The position numbers and the translations under genes are program-made. The notes beneath the pieces are model-generated. The model saw only the letters and a list, made by a program, of their open reading frames with translations, searched no databases and had not been told where the DNA came from. Source: Deinococcus psychrotolerans (GTDB lineage: Bacteria > Deinococcota > Deinococci > Deinococcales > Deinococcaceae). From it: a stretch of DNA of 64,000 nucleotides. The stretch covers positions 310,001-374,000 of the forward strand of contig NZ_CP034186.1 in the NCBI RefSeq assembly GCF_003860465.1, read 5' to 3'. Positions 27,105-34,135 of this stretch are shown one piece after another. The number at the start of each line of letters is the position of its first letter. Position 1 is the stretch's first letter.

Positions 27105-27997
27105 AGACCTCCTGCGAAAATCAATTTGGGTGTAGTCGATTGAAATTGCAGAGGGCTGCGATCAAATGGATGCGAAGAGAAAAGCGCTGCCTACGATGCC
27201 GGTAGACTTCCTTCAGCACGCGGAAAATCTTCAAGCGTCGAATGACATGTTCCACGCATTGACGAGTTGAGGCTACGACACGATTATCCTGGCAGTCCTC
27301 TGGCGTCGAAGGCAAAGCCTTTGACGCTTTGTGGGGAGTAATGGAATGGCCGTGGTCTCGCCAGATACCCTGATACCCAGCATCTCCGATCAAAGCGGTC
27401 TTACGGTGAATCTGAACTTCTGACTCCCGGAATAGAGTCAGCTCTTGCATAGAACCAAAAGACGTGGCGACGCAGATGATCATCTGCGTCGCCACGTCGA
27501 TCATCACCTGATTTTTCAGAGTATGACGCTTTTTCTTCCCGCCGTACCACGCCCGTTATTTTTTTCGGGACGTTCACATGGCGTTTCCGAGACGTCCACT
27601 GCAATCACTTCAAATACAGTCTCTTCTTTTTCGGGTACTTTCTGGCCAGGAAGCTTGAACTGCTCGCTGGGAATCAAAGCCGCTTCAACCCGTTCTACCG
27701 TGCGCTGCACAGTGGTTTCATTGATACTCCAATCATCGCCCAGGTGGACATTACGTGCGGTATTCCCGCCAGAATTCCAGCGTCATGAGCAGCTGTTCAG
27801 CCGGACTGAGGGCCGCAGGGCGACCGCTCTTCATTCTTTGCTTTTTCGCGTTCGAGTAACAAAGCTTCCATATCGGCAAAGGCCTCGGGGTAAATTTCAG
27901 TTCGCCGCTTGAATCGAGTGCGATTCATTTTCAAAGTGCGTTCCAGATGTTCATGACTCACTCCGCCAGCTTATCTGAATACTTTCGCAGGAGGTCT
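27105..27997 (-). mobile_element. ISL2-type (IS5 family) insertion element with ATT target duplication
   Basis: Perfect inverted ends AGACCTCCTGCGAAA (27105-27119) and TTTCGCAGGAGGTCT (27983-27997) are flanked by the 3-bp direct repeat ATT (27102-27104 and 27998-28000). A 3-bp duplication and a length of ~893 bp match the ISL2 subgroup. The enclosed transposase is frameshifted. Confidence 0.85.
27121..27928 (-). pseudogene. ISL2-type transposase, frameshifted
   Basis: Starting at ATG 27928 the minus strand reads M-N-R-T-R-F-K-R-R-T-E-I-Y-P-E. In successive frames it then gives L-S-P-A-E-Q-L-L-M-T-L-E-F-W-R-E-Y-R-T, V-Q-R-T-V-E-R-V-E-A, V-I-A-V-D-V-S-E-T-P, and finally M-I-D-V-A-T-Q-M with I-G-D-A-G-Y-Q-G-I (Asp motif) and C-V-E-H-V-I-R-R-L-K (Glu region). 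At least two or three frameshifts separate the parts. The gene is inactive, although the ends of the element are well preserved. Confidence 0.75.
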
Positions 27998-28146
27998 ATT
28001 ATACGGATTCTAACCTACGAGTATTGGTAAGTTCATCAGATGCTGCACCCGGTAGCTAGCGAGCTTTCAAGGTTTGGTCTTCTCGGTTAACATATGGTGC
28101 GCCTGGCGCTAGATACCCTGAGCCTCAACCCCCCACTGCCCTGAAA

Positions 28147-28582
28147 AAGTCGAAGGAAAGCTGTTCCAGCCCCACACGAGACGCTGTGGACAGCGGGCCG
28201 CCGAATCCAGATGGACGCCACACATTTTACCCTCGCGGATGGCGTGTGTTGGGCATATTTGGTGCTTGACGTCGATCTCCGCACTGTCCTGCACATGTTT
28301 CACGTGATTTGGAGTCTCTCCACAAGCGCGCTCACAGCAGGTATCGCCATCCTACGTGCTAAAGGCATCCACAAAGAGGTTGTGATCATGACGGATGGCG
28401 GTTCGGACTTTACTTCTGGCGTTTTTCAGGACACCTGCCAAGCGCTCGGTGGCTTGGTATAGGCAAAGGTCTATCAGCAGGGCGGGATGGGAGACCCTGG
28501 AGCGCACCAACCGTACGCTGAAATATGAATTCGTCTTTCGTAAGGACTTCGGTAGGGTTCAGAAGTTACGGGATGGTGGGCT
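28147..28582 (+). pseudogene. Integrase-core (rve) transposase fragment
   Basis: The + strand reads W-T-A-G-R-R-I-Q-M-D-A-T-H-F-T-L-A-D-G, V-L-D-V-D-L-R-T-V-L-H, and M-T-D-G-G-S-D-F-T-S-G-V. These hold the first two Asp residues of an IS3/IS481-type rve domain. A frameshift near 28460 and then N-R-T-L-K-Y-E-F-V-F-R show the decayed end. It stops at the left edge of the IS3 element at 28583. The stretch 28001-28146 shows no other gene. Confidence 0.6.
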
Positions 28583-28606
28583 TGCCCCGATTTTGCGTAG
28601 TTGAGG

Positions 28607-29428
28607 TTAAGCGGCTGTAGCTTGGCGTTCGAAGTCAGCGGGTGTCAAGTAGCCTAGAGACGAGTGGCGGCGCTGACGGTTATAAAAGACCTCAATGAAC
28701 TCGAAAATGGCTTGTCTGGCAACTGCTCGGGTCTCGAAGATCGTCTCCTCGAACAGCTCCCGTTTCAGGGAGCTGAAAAAGCTCTCCACAACGGCGTTAT
28801 CCCAGCATTCCCCTTTGCGGCTCATACTGCACTTCGCCTGAATCTGTGCGAGTGCAGATTGAAACAGATGGCTCGTATACTGACTTCCTTGGTCGCTGTG
28901 ATGCAGCAAACCTGGTGGTGGATTTCGGCGCTGGACAGCCATGTGCAACGCTGCCACTGGCAGCGTTGCAGGCATGTACGCATCCATTGCATACCCCACT
29001 ACCGTTCGGGAAAACAGATCGAGGGTGACAGCCAAGTAGAGCCAGCCTTCTTTCGTGGGAATGTAGGTCAAATCGGCGGCCCAGATCTGGTTGGGCTGCT
29101 GGACGTTGAACTGGCGATCAAGCAGGTTTGGGCAGACTGGATCGCTGTGATTACGGTTGGTCGTGCGTACTGAGCGGTGCTTTCCTTTAGCTCGCAGCCC
29201 ACCAATACGCATCAAACGGGCAATCCTCTTCTTGGAGACCGACAATCCTTCGGCTTTCAGCTCCGCATGAATCCGTGGGGCACCGTAGCGTGCCTTGCGG
29301 TGGTGGTAGACATCGTGGATGCGCTGCTTCAGCAGCGCGTCCTGTTGCTGCTGATTGGAGATGGGCCTTCTTCGCCAACTGTGGTAGCCGCTCACTGAAA
29401 CCTCCAGCACCCGACACATGATGTCCAA
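28607..29428 (-). CDS. IS3 transposase OrfB (DDE integrase core)
   Basis: This 273-residue protein counts from TTG 29428, though the frame is open further upstream and is probably entered by -1 frameshifting from OrfA at CTGAAAAAAG (near 29499-29508). It contains HTH_21 (V-L-E-V-S-V-S-G-Y-H-S-W) and the rve core, with Asp in W-A-A-D-L-T-Y-I, Asp in H-S-D-Q-G-S-Q-Y and Glu in V-V-E-S-F-F-S-S-L-K. It ends R-R-H-S-S-L-G-Y-L-T-P-A-D-F. All motifs are complete. Confidence 0.88.
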   Translation of the reverse strand: MDIMCRVLEVSVSGYHSWRRRPISNQQQQDALLKQRIHDVYHHRKARYGAPRIHAELKAEGLSVSKKRIARLMRIGGLRAKGKHRSVRTTNRNHSDPVCPNLLDRQFNVQQPNQIWAADLTYIPTKEGWLYLAVTLDLFSRTVVGYAMDAYMPATLPVAALHMAVQRRNPPPGLLHHSDQGSQYTSHLFQSALAQIQAKCSMSRKGECWDNAVVESFFSSLKRELFEETIFETRAVARQAIFEFIEVFYNRQRRHSSLGYLTPADFERQATAA

Positions 29429-29466
29429 GCGGTACTGGGATCGGTAGTCATGAATGAAGCGGAATC

Positions 29467-29766
29467 TCAGTACGTAGTTTCTTTGGCAAAGAAGGCCGTC
29501 GCTTTTTTCAGGATTTCACGTTCTTGGCGCAGGACTTCAACTTCCTTGCGGAGCCTGCGAATCTCTTGTTGGTCGGCGGTCAGTAGTTGCTGACCATGAC
29601 CGGGGAATGCGGCATGGCCAACCTCTTGCTCAGCGCTCATCCATTTACGGATGAGCGAAACACTGACGCTCAGGTCGCGGGCGGTACTGGAGACGTTGCC
29701 GTTCGTTCGGGCAAGCTGCACGGCGTCTCGTTTGAAGTCAGCGGTATGGATTCTGCGGTTTGTCAT
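29467..29766 (-). CDS. IS3 transposase OrfA
   Basis: This 99-residue helix-turn-helix/leucine-zipper protein runs from M-T-N-R-R-I-H-T-A-D-F-K through the HTH (S-S-T-A-R-D-L-S-V-S-V-S-L-I-R-K-W) to the zipper (I-R-R-L-R-K-E-V-E-V-L-R). An upstream in-frame ATG at 29799 exists, but ATG 29766 matches the family start. Its 3' end holds the A6G slippery run used to make the OrfAB fusion. Confidence 0.85.
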   Translation of the reverse strand: MTNRRIHTADFKRDAVQLARTNGNVSSTARDLSVSVSLIRKWMSAEQEVGHAAFPGHGQQLLTADQQEIRRLRKEVEVLRQEREILKKATAFFAKETTY

Positions 29767-30152
29767 GATGGGCCTCCTATTGTCGAGGCTTATCTCCATC
29801 TACGCAAAACTGGGCCACTCTCAGGAGCCGACAGGTTCTTAGGCTGATATAACCGCATTCGACTGCACTCCGCCTTGGGTTATGCCTGCCCTTGCGCGAG
29901 CTGGGGGGATGTACTTCTTTTAGCGTGAGCAGGGACCTATGTGTGCTAGCTGCTCTCCCCCATTCAGATGGGTAAACACGCTGAGGTTCGGCGAGTGCAG
30001 CCTACTTGATCGCATTCACAAGGAACGTCAGTTGCCATTTTAACTGTATAAAATTCTGAAATTATGTGCTTTTGAAAGTGTAAAGATACATAATTCTGAA
30101 ATCGGGAGGGTAATTTTATCTGTGCAAAATGGTGAATGGCCAAAAGGATCTG

Positions 30153-30186
30153 CAGTTGTACTTCTGCTAAGTCAAAAGTACAACTG
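30153..30186. repeat. Inverted repeat with 11-bp arms
   Basis: CAGTTGTACTT (30153-30163) and AAGTACAACTG (30176-30186) are exact reverse complements around a 12-base loop. There is no T tract, so an operator or partition/replication structure is more likely than a terminator. Confidence 0.6.
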
Positions 30187-30319
30187 TGCGCCCGGATGAA
30201 ATTTTAGCTGTGCGGCCTCACCTAATCGAGTTTTTGGGTGAAGCCGGGAGATCACTTATGACGTGTGGATCGGCAAGGCCCCTCAAAATCACTGTCATGT
30301 CGTCACTATAAGTCTAGCA

Positions 30320-30340
30320 TTTCATCTGTGCAAAATTACG
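30320..30340 (+). repeat. 21-bp direct repeat, copy 1 (left of parA)
   Basis: TTTCATCTGTGCAAAATTAC plus G. An identical copy lies at 31299-31319, on the other side of the parA/RHH pair. Partial copies at 30114 and 30202 suggest iterated binding sites. Confidence 0.75.
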
Positions 30341-30382
30341 CCACGTCAAAATTTTATCGTTACGCACTTGTAAGCAGATAAA

Positions 30383-31015
30383 ATGGTGTACAGTCGTATC
30401 GTGATTATTACAGTGGCTGGGTTTAAGGGTGGTGTGGCTAAGACCACGACGGCGGTTCATCTGGCGACATTTTTTCAGCGGCTCGCGCCAACCATGCTGG
30501 TTGATGGAGATGCCAACCGCAGCGCTTCACTGTGGGCTTCACATGGGCACCTGCCATTTCAGGTGTATCCCGAAGGACAGGCCATGAAATATTCGCGCCA
30601 GTTTGAACACATCATTATCGATACTGGTGCCCGACCAAGCGCTGACGAACTGCGTGACTTAGTGGGCGGCTGCGACCTGTTGGTGCTCCCGACTAATCCT
30701 GAAGCCATGAGTTTAGACGCGCTTTTGCAGACGACAGAAGCGCTCTCGGCCATTGGCGGCATGTACCGGATTTTGCTCACGCTTATTCCGCCCAGTCCGT
30801 CTAAAGAAGGAGCGGAAGCCAGAGCGCTTCTTCAAGAAGAGGAGCTTCCAGTCATGAACGCTTCGATCCGGCAAACATCGGCATTCAGACACGCCAGTGC
30901 TCAAGGTCGGTCAGTCGAATCGGTCAGGAACTCGAAAATGGCCAAGTTGGCTTGGCTCGATTATGAACGCGCCGCGCGGGAGATCGCGGCGGCAGCGGGA
31001 GATCGGCATGACTAA
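30383..31015 (+). CDS. parA: ParA/MinD-family partition ATPase
   Basis: This 210-residue small ParA has the deviant Walker A K-G-G-V-A-K-T-T (15-22), Walker A' D-G-D-A-N-R-S (~41-47), and the Walker B region H-I-I-I-D-T-G-A. It lacks an N-terminal DNA-binding domain, so it is the class Ib type found with small RHH ParB proteins on plasmids. ATG 30383 has only a weak ribosome site. It overlaps the next gene by 8 bp and is flanked by repeats that may be its centromere. A role in partition of a plasmid or secondary chromosome is inferred. Confidence 0.85.
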   Translation: MVYSRIVIITVAGFKGGVAKTTTAVHLATFFQRLAPTMLVDGDANRSASLWASHGHLPFQVYPEGQAMKYSRQFEHIIIDTGARPSADELRDLVGGCDLLVLPTNPEAMSLDALLQTTEALSAIGGMYRILLTLIPPSPSKEGAEARALLQEEELPVMNASIRQTSAFRHASAQGRSVESVRNSKMAKLAWLDYERAAREIAAAAGDRHD

Positions 31016-31274
31016 GTTCAGTGGCCTGCGCGAAGCCAGGGAGCGGCGTAAACAAGACGATTCTGCTTTGACTCAAGTTGATTTGCCACCGAGCAGCGTA
31101 AGTCCAAAAAAAGTAGGTCGTCCGCCGGGAAAGCGTTCAAATCCCGATTATCAGCAGGTGACGGCTTTGCTGCATGCCCAAACGTATCTCAAAGTTCGCC
31201 AAAGGCTCTTGGCGGAGAATCGTGAGGTCAGCGAACTGATCAACGACTTGTTGGTCGATTGGCTCAAGACATAA
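31008..31274 (+). CDS. Small partition protein, probably ribbon-helix-helix ParB-like
   Basis: This 88-residue basic protein has a disordered N-terminal half with K-K-V-G-R-P-P-G-K-R-S-N-P. Its C-terminal half (Y-Q-Q-V-T-A-L-L-H-A-Q-T-Y-L-K-V-R-Q-R-L then E-V-S-E-L-I-N-D-L-L) fits a beta-helix-helix fold. The start at 31008 overlaps the parA stop. Partner of ParA by position; the RHH assignment rests on pattern only. Confidence 0.65.
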   Translation: MTKFSGLREARERRKQDDSALTQVDLPPSSVSPKKVGRPPGKRSNPDYQQVTALLHAQTYLKVRQRLLAENREVSELINDLLVDWLKT

Positions 31275-31581
31275 TTTTGAACAAGTGAAATTATGATCTT
31301 TCATCTGTGCAAAATTACGGCTGGTTCTGAATTATCCTCACTCCGTTGCTTGTAAATCTTCGAGGTAGGAACGGGTATCGAACCAAGTGGGCAGGTTAGC
31401 CAAGCTTTCCAGACAGCCGGTGCAGCGAGGTGGCAGGATAGATAGGTGAAGGTCTGGGTGGCTGTAGAAATCAAGGTTCGGAAAAGTACCGGACGTACAC
31501 GAAGCCAAGCAGAGTGAGGGAAACGGCGAGTGGCAGGGGAGGGGAGAGGGTACACCCCCTCCTGAGATCTACACTTCCGCT
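31275..31581. other. Intergenic region after the parA/RHH pair
   Basis: About 307 bp. It contains the second 21-bp direct repeat and, before it, AATTTTGAACAAGTGAAATT. Beyond 31340 I see no gene or clear signal. Confidence 0.45.
31299..31319 (+). repeat. 21-bp direct repeat, copy 2 (right of the RHH gene)
   Basis: Identical over 21 bases to 30320-30340 and in the same orientation, so the two copies bracket the parA/RHH pair. Possible parS-like site. Confidence 0.75.
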
Positions 31582-32394
31582 TTATTCCTCAGTCTGGGTA
31601 AGACTCAGCTTGCTGGGTAGAAATCCACGCTGCTGAAGCACTTCCAGAATCTGTAAAGATTTGGGCACGTAATGGTCTGGGTCGTATTTGTAGGGGCTGG
31701 TATACATCTGCGCGAGTGAGGTAATGCCGCCCTCATCGCACATGGCTTTGAGGCGCGGCACAGCCATGTACCGCTCCCAGCCGCTTTCTTCCCGCGCCTG
31801 ATACATGTCTTCCAGTTCGGATGTGTTGGGCTTTTGGTAAGTCTCGTCATGTACGAAAGAACGTGTGGGAAGGCGCTCACGCCGCTCTGGGCGCTCGTCG
31901 GGAACACCGACCACGATGGTCGTGATGGGCAAGCAGGTTTCGGGAAGACCCAGTTGCTCGGCAATTTCTTGCATAGCGTGGAGTGTGCTGCCCATGTAGC
32001 AGATGCCGTAGCCCCGCGCTTCGAAACCCAGCGTCACGCTTTGGGAGATGAGCATCGTTTCGTTGGCGGCCACCTGATACCCCAAAAAATTGTTGAAGTT
32101 ATCCCGTGCTCCGCGCAGCTTTAGCCACTGCCGCGTGCGGTACCAATCGGCGCAGAATGTGATAACCAGCGGCGCTTGGAGGATGAACTCTTGTTCGCCA
32201 TGCAACTTGTACATCTGGCGTTTCCGGACTGGGTCACGGGTCAGCACCATTGAGTAGCTGTTGAGATTGCCCGATGAGGACGTCCCGGTGACGGCTTCGT
32301 GCAGCACCTCGTCAATAATGGACTGGGGAATTTCATCAGGTTTGAACTGCCGAATGGAACGGTGTTCTCTAAGTGTCTGTGCCACAGTTTGCAT
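31582..32394 (-). CDS. Nitroreductase-family NAD(P)H:flavin oxidoreductase (NfsA-like)
   Basis: This 270-residue FMN-dependent protein has the family start Q-T-L-R-E-H-R-S-I-R-Q-F-K-P (FMN phosphate contacts). The S-S-G-N-L-N-S-Y-S-M box near residue 40 and G-L-P-E-T-C-L-P-I-T-T-I-V-V-G-V-P in the middle follow. The long C-terminal region with R-L-P-T-R-S-F-V-H fits the NfsA/Frp subgroup. I chose ATG 32394 rather than the frame opening 33 bases earlier, because a promoter lies directly in front of it and implies a leaderless message. It reduces nitroaromatics, quinones or flavins. Confidence 0.85.
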   Translation of the reverse strand: MQTVAQTLREHRSIRQFKPDEIPQSIIDEVLHEAVTGTSSSGNLNSYSMVLTRDPVRKRQMYKLHGEQEFILQAPLVITFCADWYRTRQWLKLRGARDNFNNFLGYQVAANETMLISQSVTLGFEARGYGICYMGSTLHAMQEIAEQLGLPETCLPITTIVVGVPDERPERRERLPTRSFVHDETYQKPNTSELEDMYQAREESGWERYMAVPRLKAMCDEGGITSLAQMYTSPYKYDPDHYVPKSLQILEVLQQRGFLPSKLSLTQTEE

Positions 32395-32400
32395 AATCAA

Positions 32401-32427
32401 AGTATAGGGAGCTGAATCTGGTGACAA
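32401..32427 (-). promoter_or_regulatory. Promoter of a leaderless nitroreductase transcript
   Basis: On the minus strand TTGTCA (32422-32427) and TATACT (32401-32406) are 15 bases apart, and the ATG at 32394 starts six bases after the -10 box. Transcription would begin at or next to the start codon. Confidence 0.6.
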
Positions 32428-32626
32428 ATCCAGGTCAGGCCAATGGAGTTACTCCGATTTTGCGGTTCTTCCGTTGATTCCACATAGCATGTCAGGCTTG
32501 CTAGCCAGAAGCTGCCAAGATAAATACGCAAAAAATGGACGAAGTTTGCTGGAGAACAGAACTCAGGCTGATGTGGGTAGGGTTTAGTGGAGGGTAAGTT
32601 CAGTGTGATCGACACTGGAGGACAGA

Positions 32627-32942
32627 ATGTCCGTATCCAAGCAGAAGTTCACCGCTGAGTTCAAATACGAAGCTGTCCGCTTGGTTCGCACGACCGGTAA
32701 GAGTTGCGCTCAGATCGCCCGTGATCTCGGCGTTCCTCCTCACTACGTCGTGCGTTGGAAGCAACAGCAAGACCATCAAACGGCCGCTGGCCGCCCTGTA
32801 TTCACTGGGCGGGGGGATCCCCGCCCTCTCACCACAGGAGGCTCGTCTTAAAGAACTCGAACGGGAGCTGGAAATTGCACGACAGGAACGGGATATCCTG
32901 AAAAAAGCACTGGTCTATCTTGGGCAGAACAGACGCCCTTGA
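32627..32942 (+). pseudogene. IS3 OrfA with a one-base frameshift
   Basis: M-S-V-S-K-Q-K-F-T-A-E-F-K-Y-E-A-V-R-L-V and the HTH (A-Q-I-A-R-D-L-G-V-P-P-H-Y) read from 32627. The zipper (L-K-E-L-E-R-E-L-E-I-A-R-Q-E-R-D-I-L-K-K) is in another frame. The break lies in a run of six G residues near 32813-32818, where five would keep the frame. Confidence 0.8.
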
Positions 32943-33839
32943 GGACGCTTGCCCGCTTTTTCGCCAAGCAACCCTGATTTTTCGCTTCATCGCCCGGCAT
33001 CACGATGAATTCCCAGTGGAACGCGTGTGCCGAGTTCTCGATGTCAGCATCAGTGGGTATTACGCTTTGCGGGGAAGGCCAGACAGCGAGAGAATCGCAA
33101 AAGACCGAAGTTTGACGGCCAGAATCAGGAAAAGCTTCGAGGACAGCCGCGGGACGTACGGTGCGTTGCGCATCAAAGCAGACCTCTGTGAGCAGGGAGA
33201 GCAGGTGAGCCGTGAGCGCATCGGACGCCTGATACGACAAGCTCAGCTTGTCGCGCGAGGGAAGCAAAAGTTCCGGACGACGACCAAAGCAAAATCATCC
33301 CATCCAGTCGCAGAAAATCTTCTTGCCAGGAATTTTGACGCCGATGATCCGAATCAGAAATGGGCGACGGACATCACGTATTTACCCACCCGGGAGGGTT
33401 GGCTGTACCTGGCCACGGTCATGAACCTGTACTCACGGAAAATCGTCGGCTGGGCGCTGAATGAGCGACTCCACACGCCGCTGGTTACAGCGGCGTTGGG
33501 AATGGCCGTAGAGCGTCGACAGCCACCAGGAGGGCTGCTCCACCATTCAGATAGGGGGAGCCAATACACGAGTGAGGTGTACAAGGAGGCGCTGGACAGA
33601 CTGCACGCGGTGCAGAGCATGAGCGAGAAAGGAGAATGCTGGGATAGCGCCGTTCAGGAGAGCTTCTTCGCGACGTTGAAGACGGAACTGGAACTTGGAA
33701 AGGCGCAGTGGGCCGTGCCCAGACACGAACGGAGGTCTTCGAGTGGATTGAGGTGTTCTACAACCGCCAGCGTCGTCACTCCGCGTTGGGCTACCGGTTC
33801 CCGGCGGCCTTTGAGGAGCAAGCCCCCATCCCGAACTGA
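32920..33839 (+). pseudogene. IS3 OrfB transposase with a frameshift near its end
   Basis: The rve core is complete (W-A-T-D-I-T-Y-L, H-S-D-R-G-S-Q-Y, V-Q-E-S-F-F-A-T-L-K). After E-L-G-K-A-Q-W-A-V the frame is lost near 33715. The expected ending E-V-F-E-W-I-E-V-F-Y-N-R-Q-R-R-H-S appears in the next frame, up to the stop at 33837-33839. The original frame runs on to 33858 as unrelated residues. Confidence 0.8.
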
Positions 33840-34135
33840 GCCTCCGCCAAACCCTTGACAGATCATCAGGCTTCATTCGGTACTGGGGAATCTTCCTCCA
33901 AGAGCGTTCGCAGCGCGGTTTGCCTTGATCCACCGCCCGCCGCAGGCCCCGTGCTGACCCGGATCGGTTTTTGGGAACACCTCAAGGGGCTTTGAAGTGA
34001 CTTGCCTGAACCGACGATAGAGGAACCTCATCGACTCCGCATGATTACCGATTCCGGCAGTGCATGCCCACGATGTCAGATTATCTCCTACGCGGTCTAC
34101 AGCTGTTACGAGCGCGGCTGATAACCTAATCAGCA

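Larger units (their letters stand above)
28583..29817 (-). mobile_element. IS3-family insertion element (apparently intact)
   Basis: The ends resemble each other as inverted repeats: TGCCCCGATTTTGCGTAG at the left (28583) and TGGCCCAGTTTTGCGTAG read from the right end (29817), 15 of 18 matching. They start with the usual TG. The element carries orfA and orfB with an A6G slippery site between them. No target duplication was found, so the exact edges are approximate. Confidence 0.75.
29818..30382. other. AT-rich region upstream of parA with direct and inverted repeats
   Basis: About 565 bp without a gene. It is richer in A+T than its surroundings and contains several related segments: TTTTATCTGTGCAAAAT (30114-30130), TTTTAGCTGTGCGG (30202-30215) and TTTCATCTGTGCAAAATTAC (30320-30339). 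AATTCTGAAAT occurs twice (30052 and 30092). Hairpins lie at 30153-30186 and near 30212-30245. This is the make-up expected of a partition centromere or plasmid control region. Confidence 0.55.
32569..33865 (+). mobile_element. IS3-family insertion element with decayed genes
   Basis: The ends are imperfect inverted repeats of about 33 bp, TGATGTGGGTAGGGTTTAG at 32569 and TGATCTGTCAAGGGTTTGG read from 33865. The element is flanked by the 6-bp direct repeat TCAGGC (32563-32568 and 33866-33871). It carries orfA and orfB, each broken by a single-base change. Confidence 0.8.

Noticed and set aside
31301..31555. Minus-strand open frame after the RHH gene
   Set aside because: No ribosome site or family likeness; it overlaps the 21-bp repeat.
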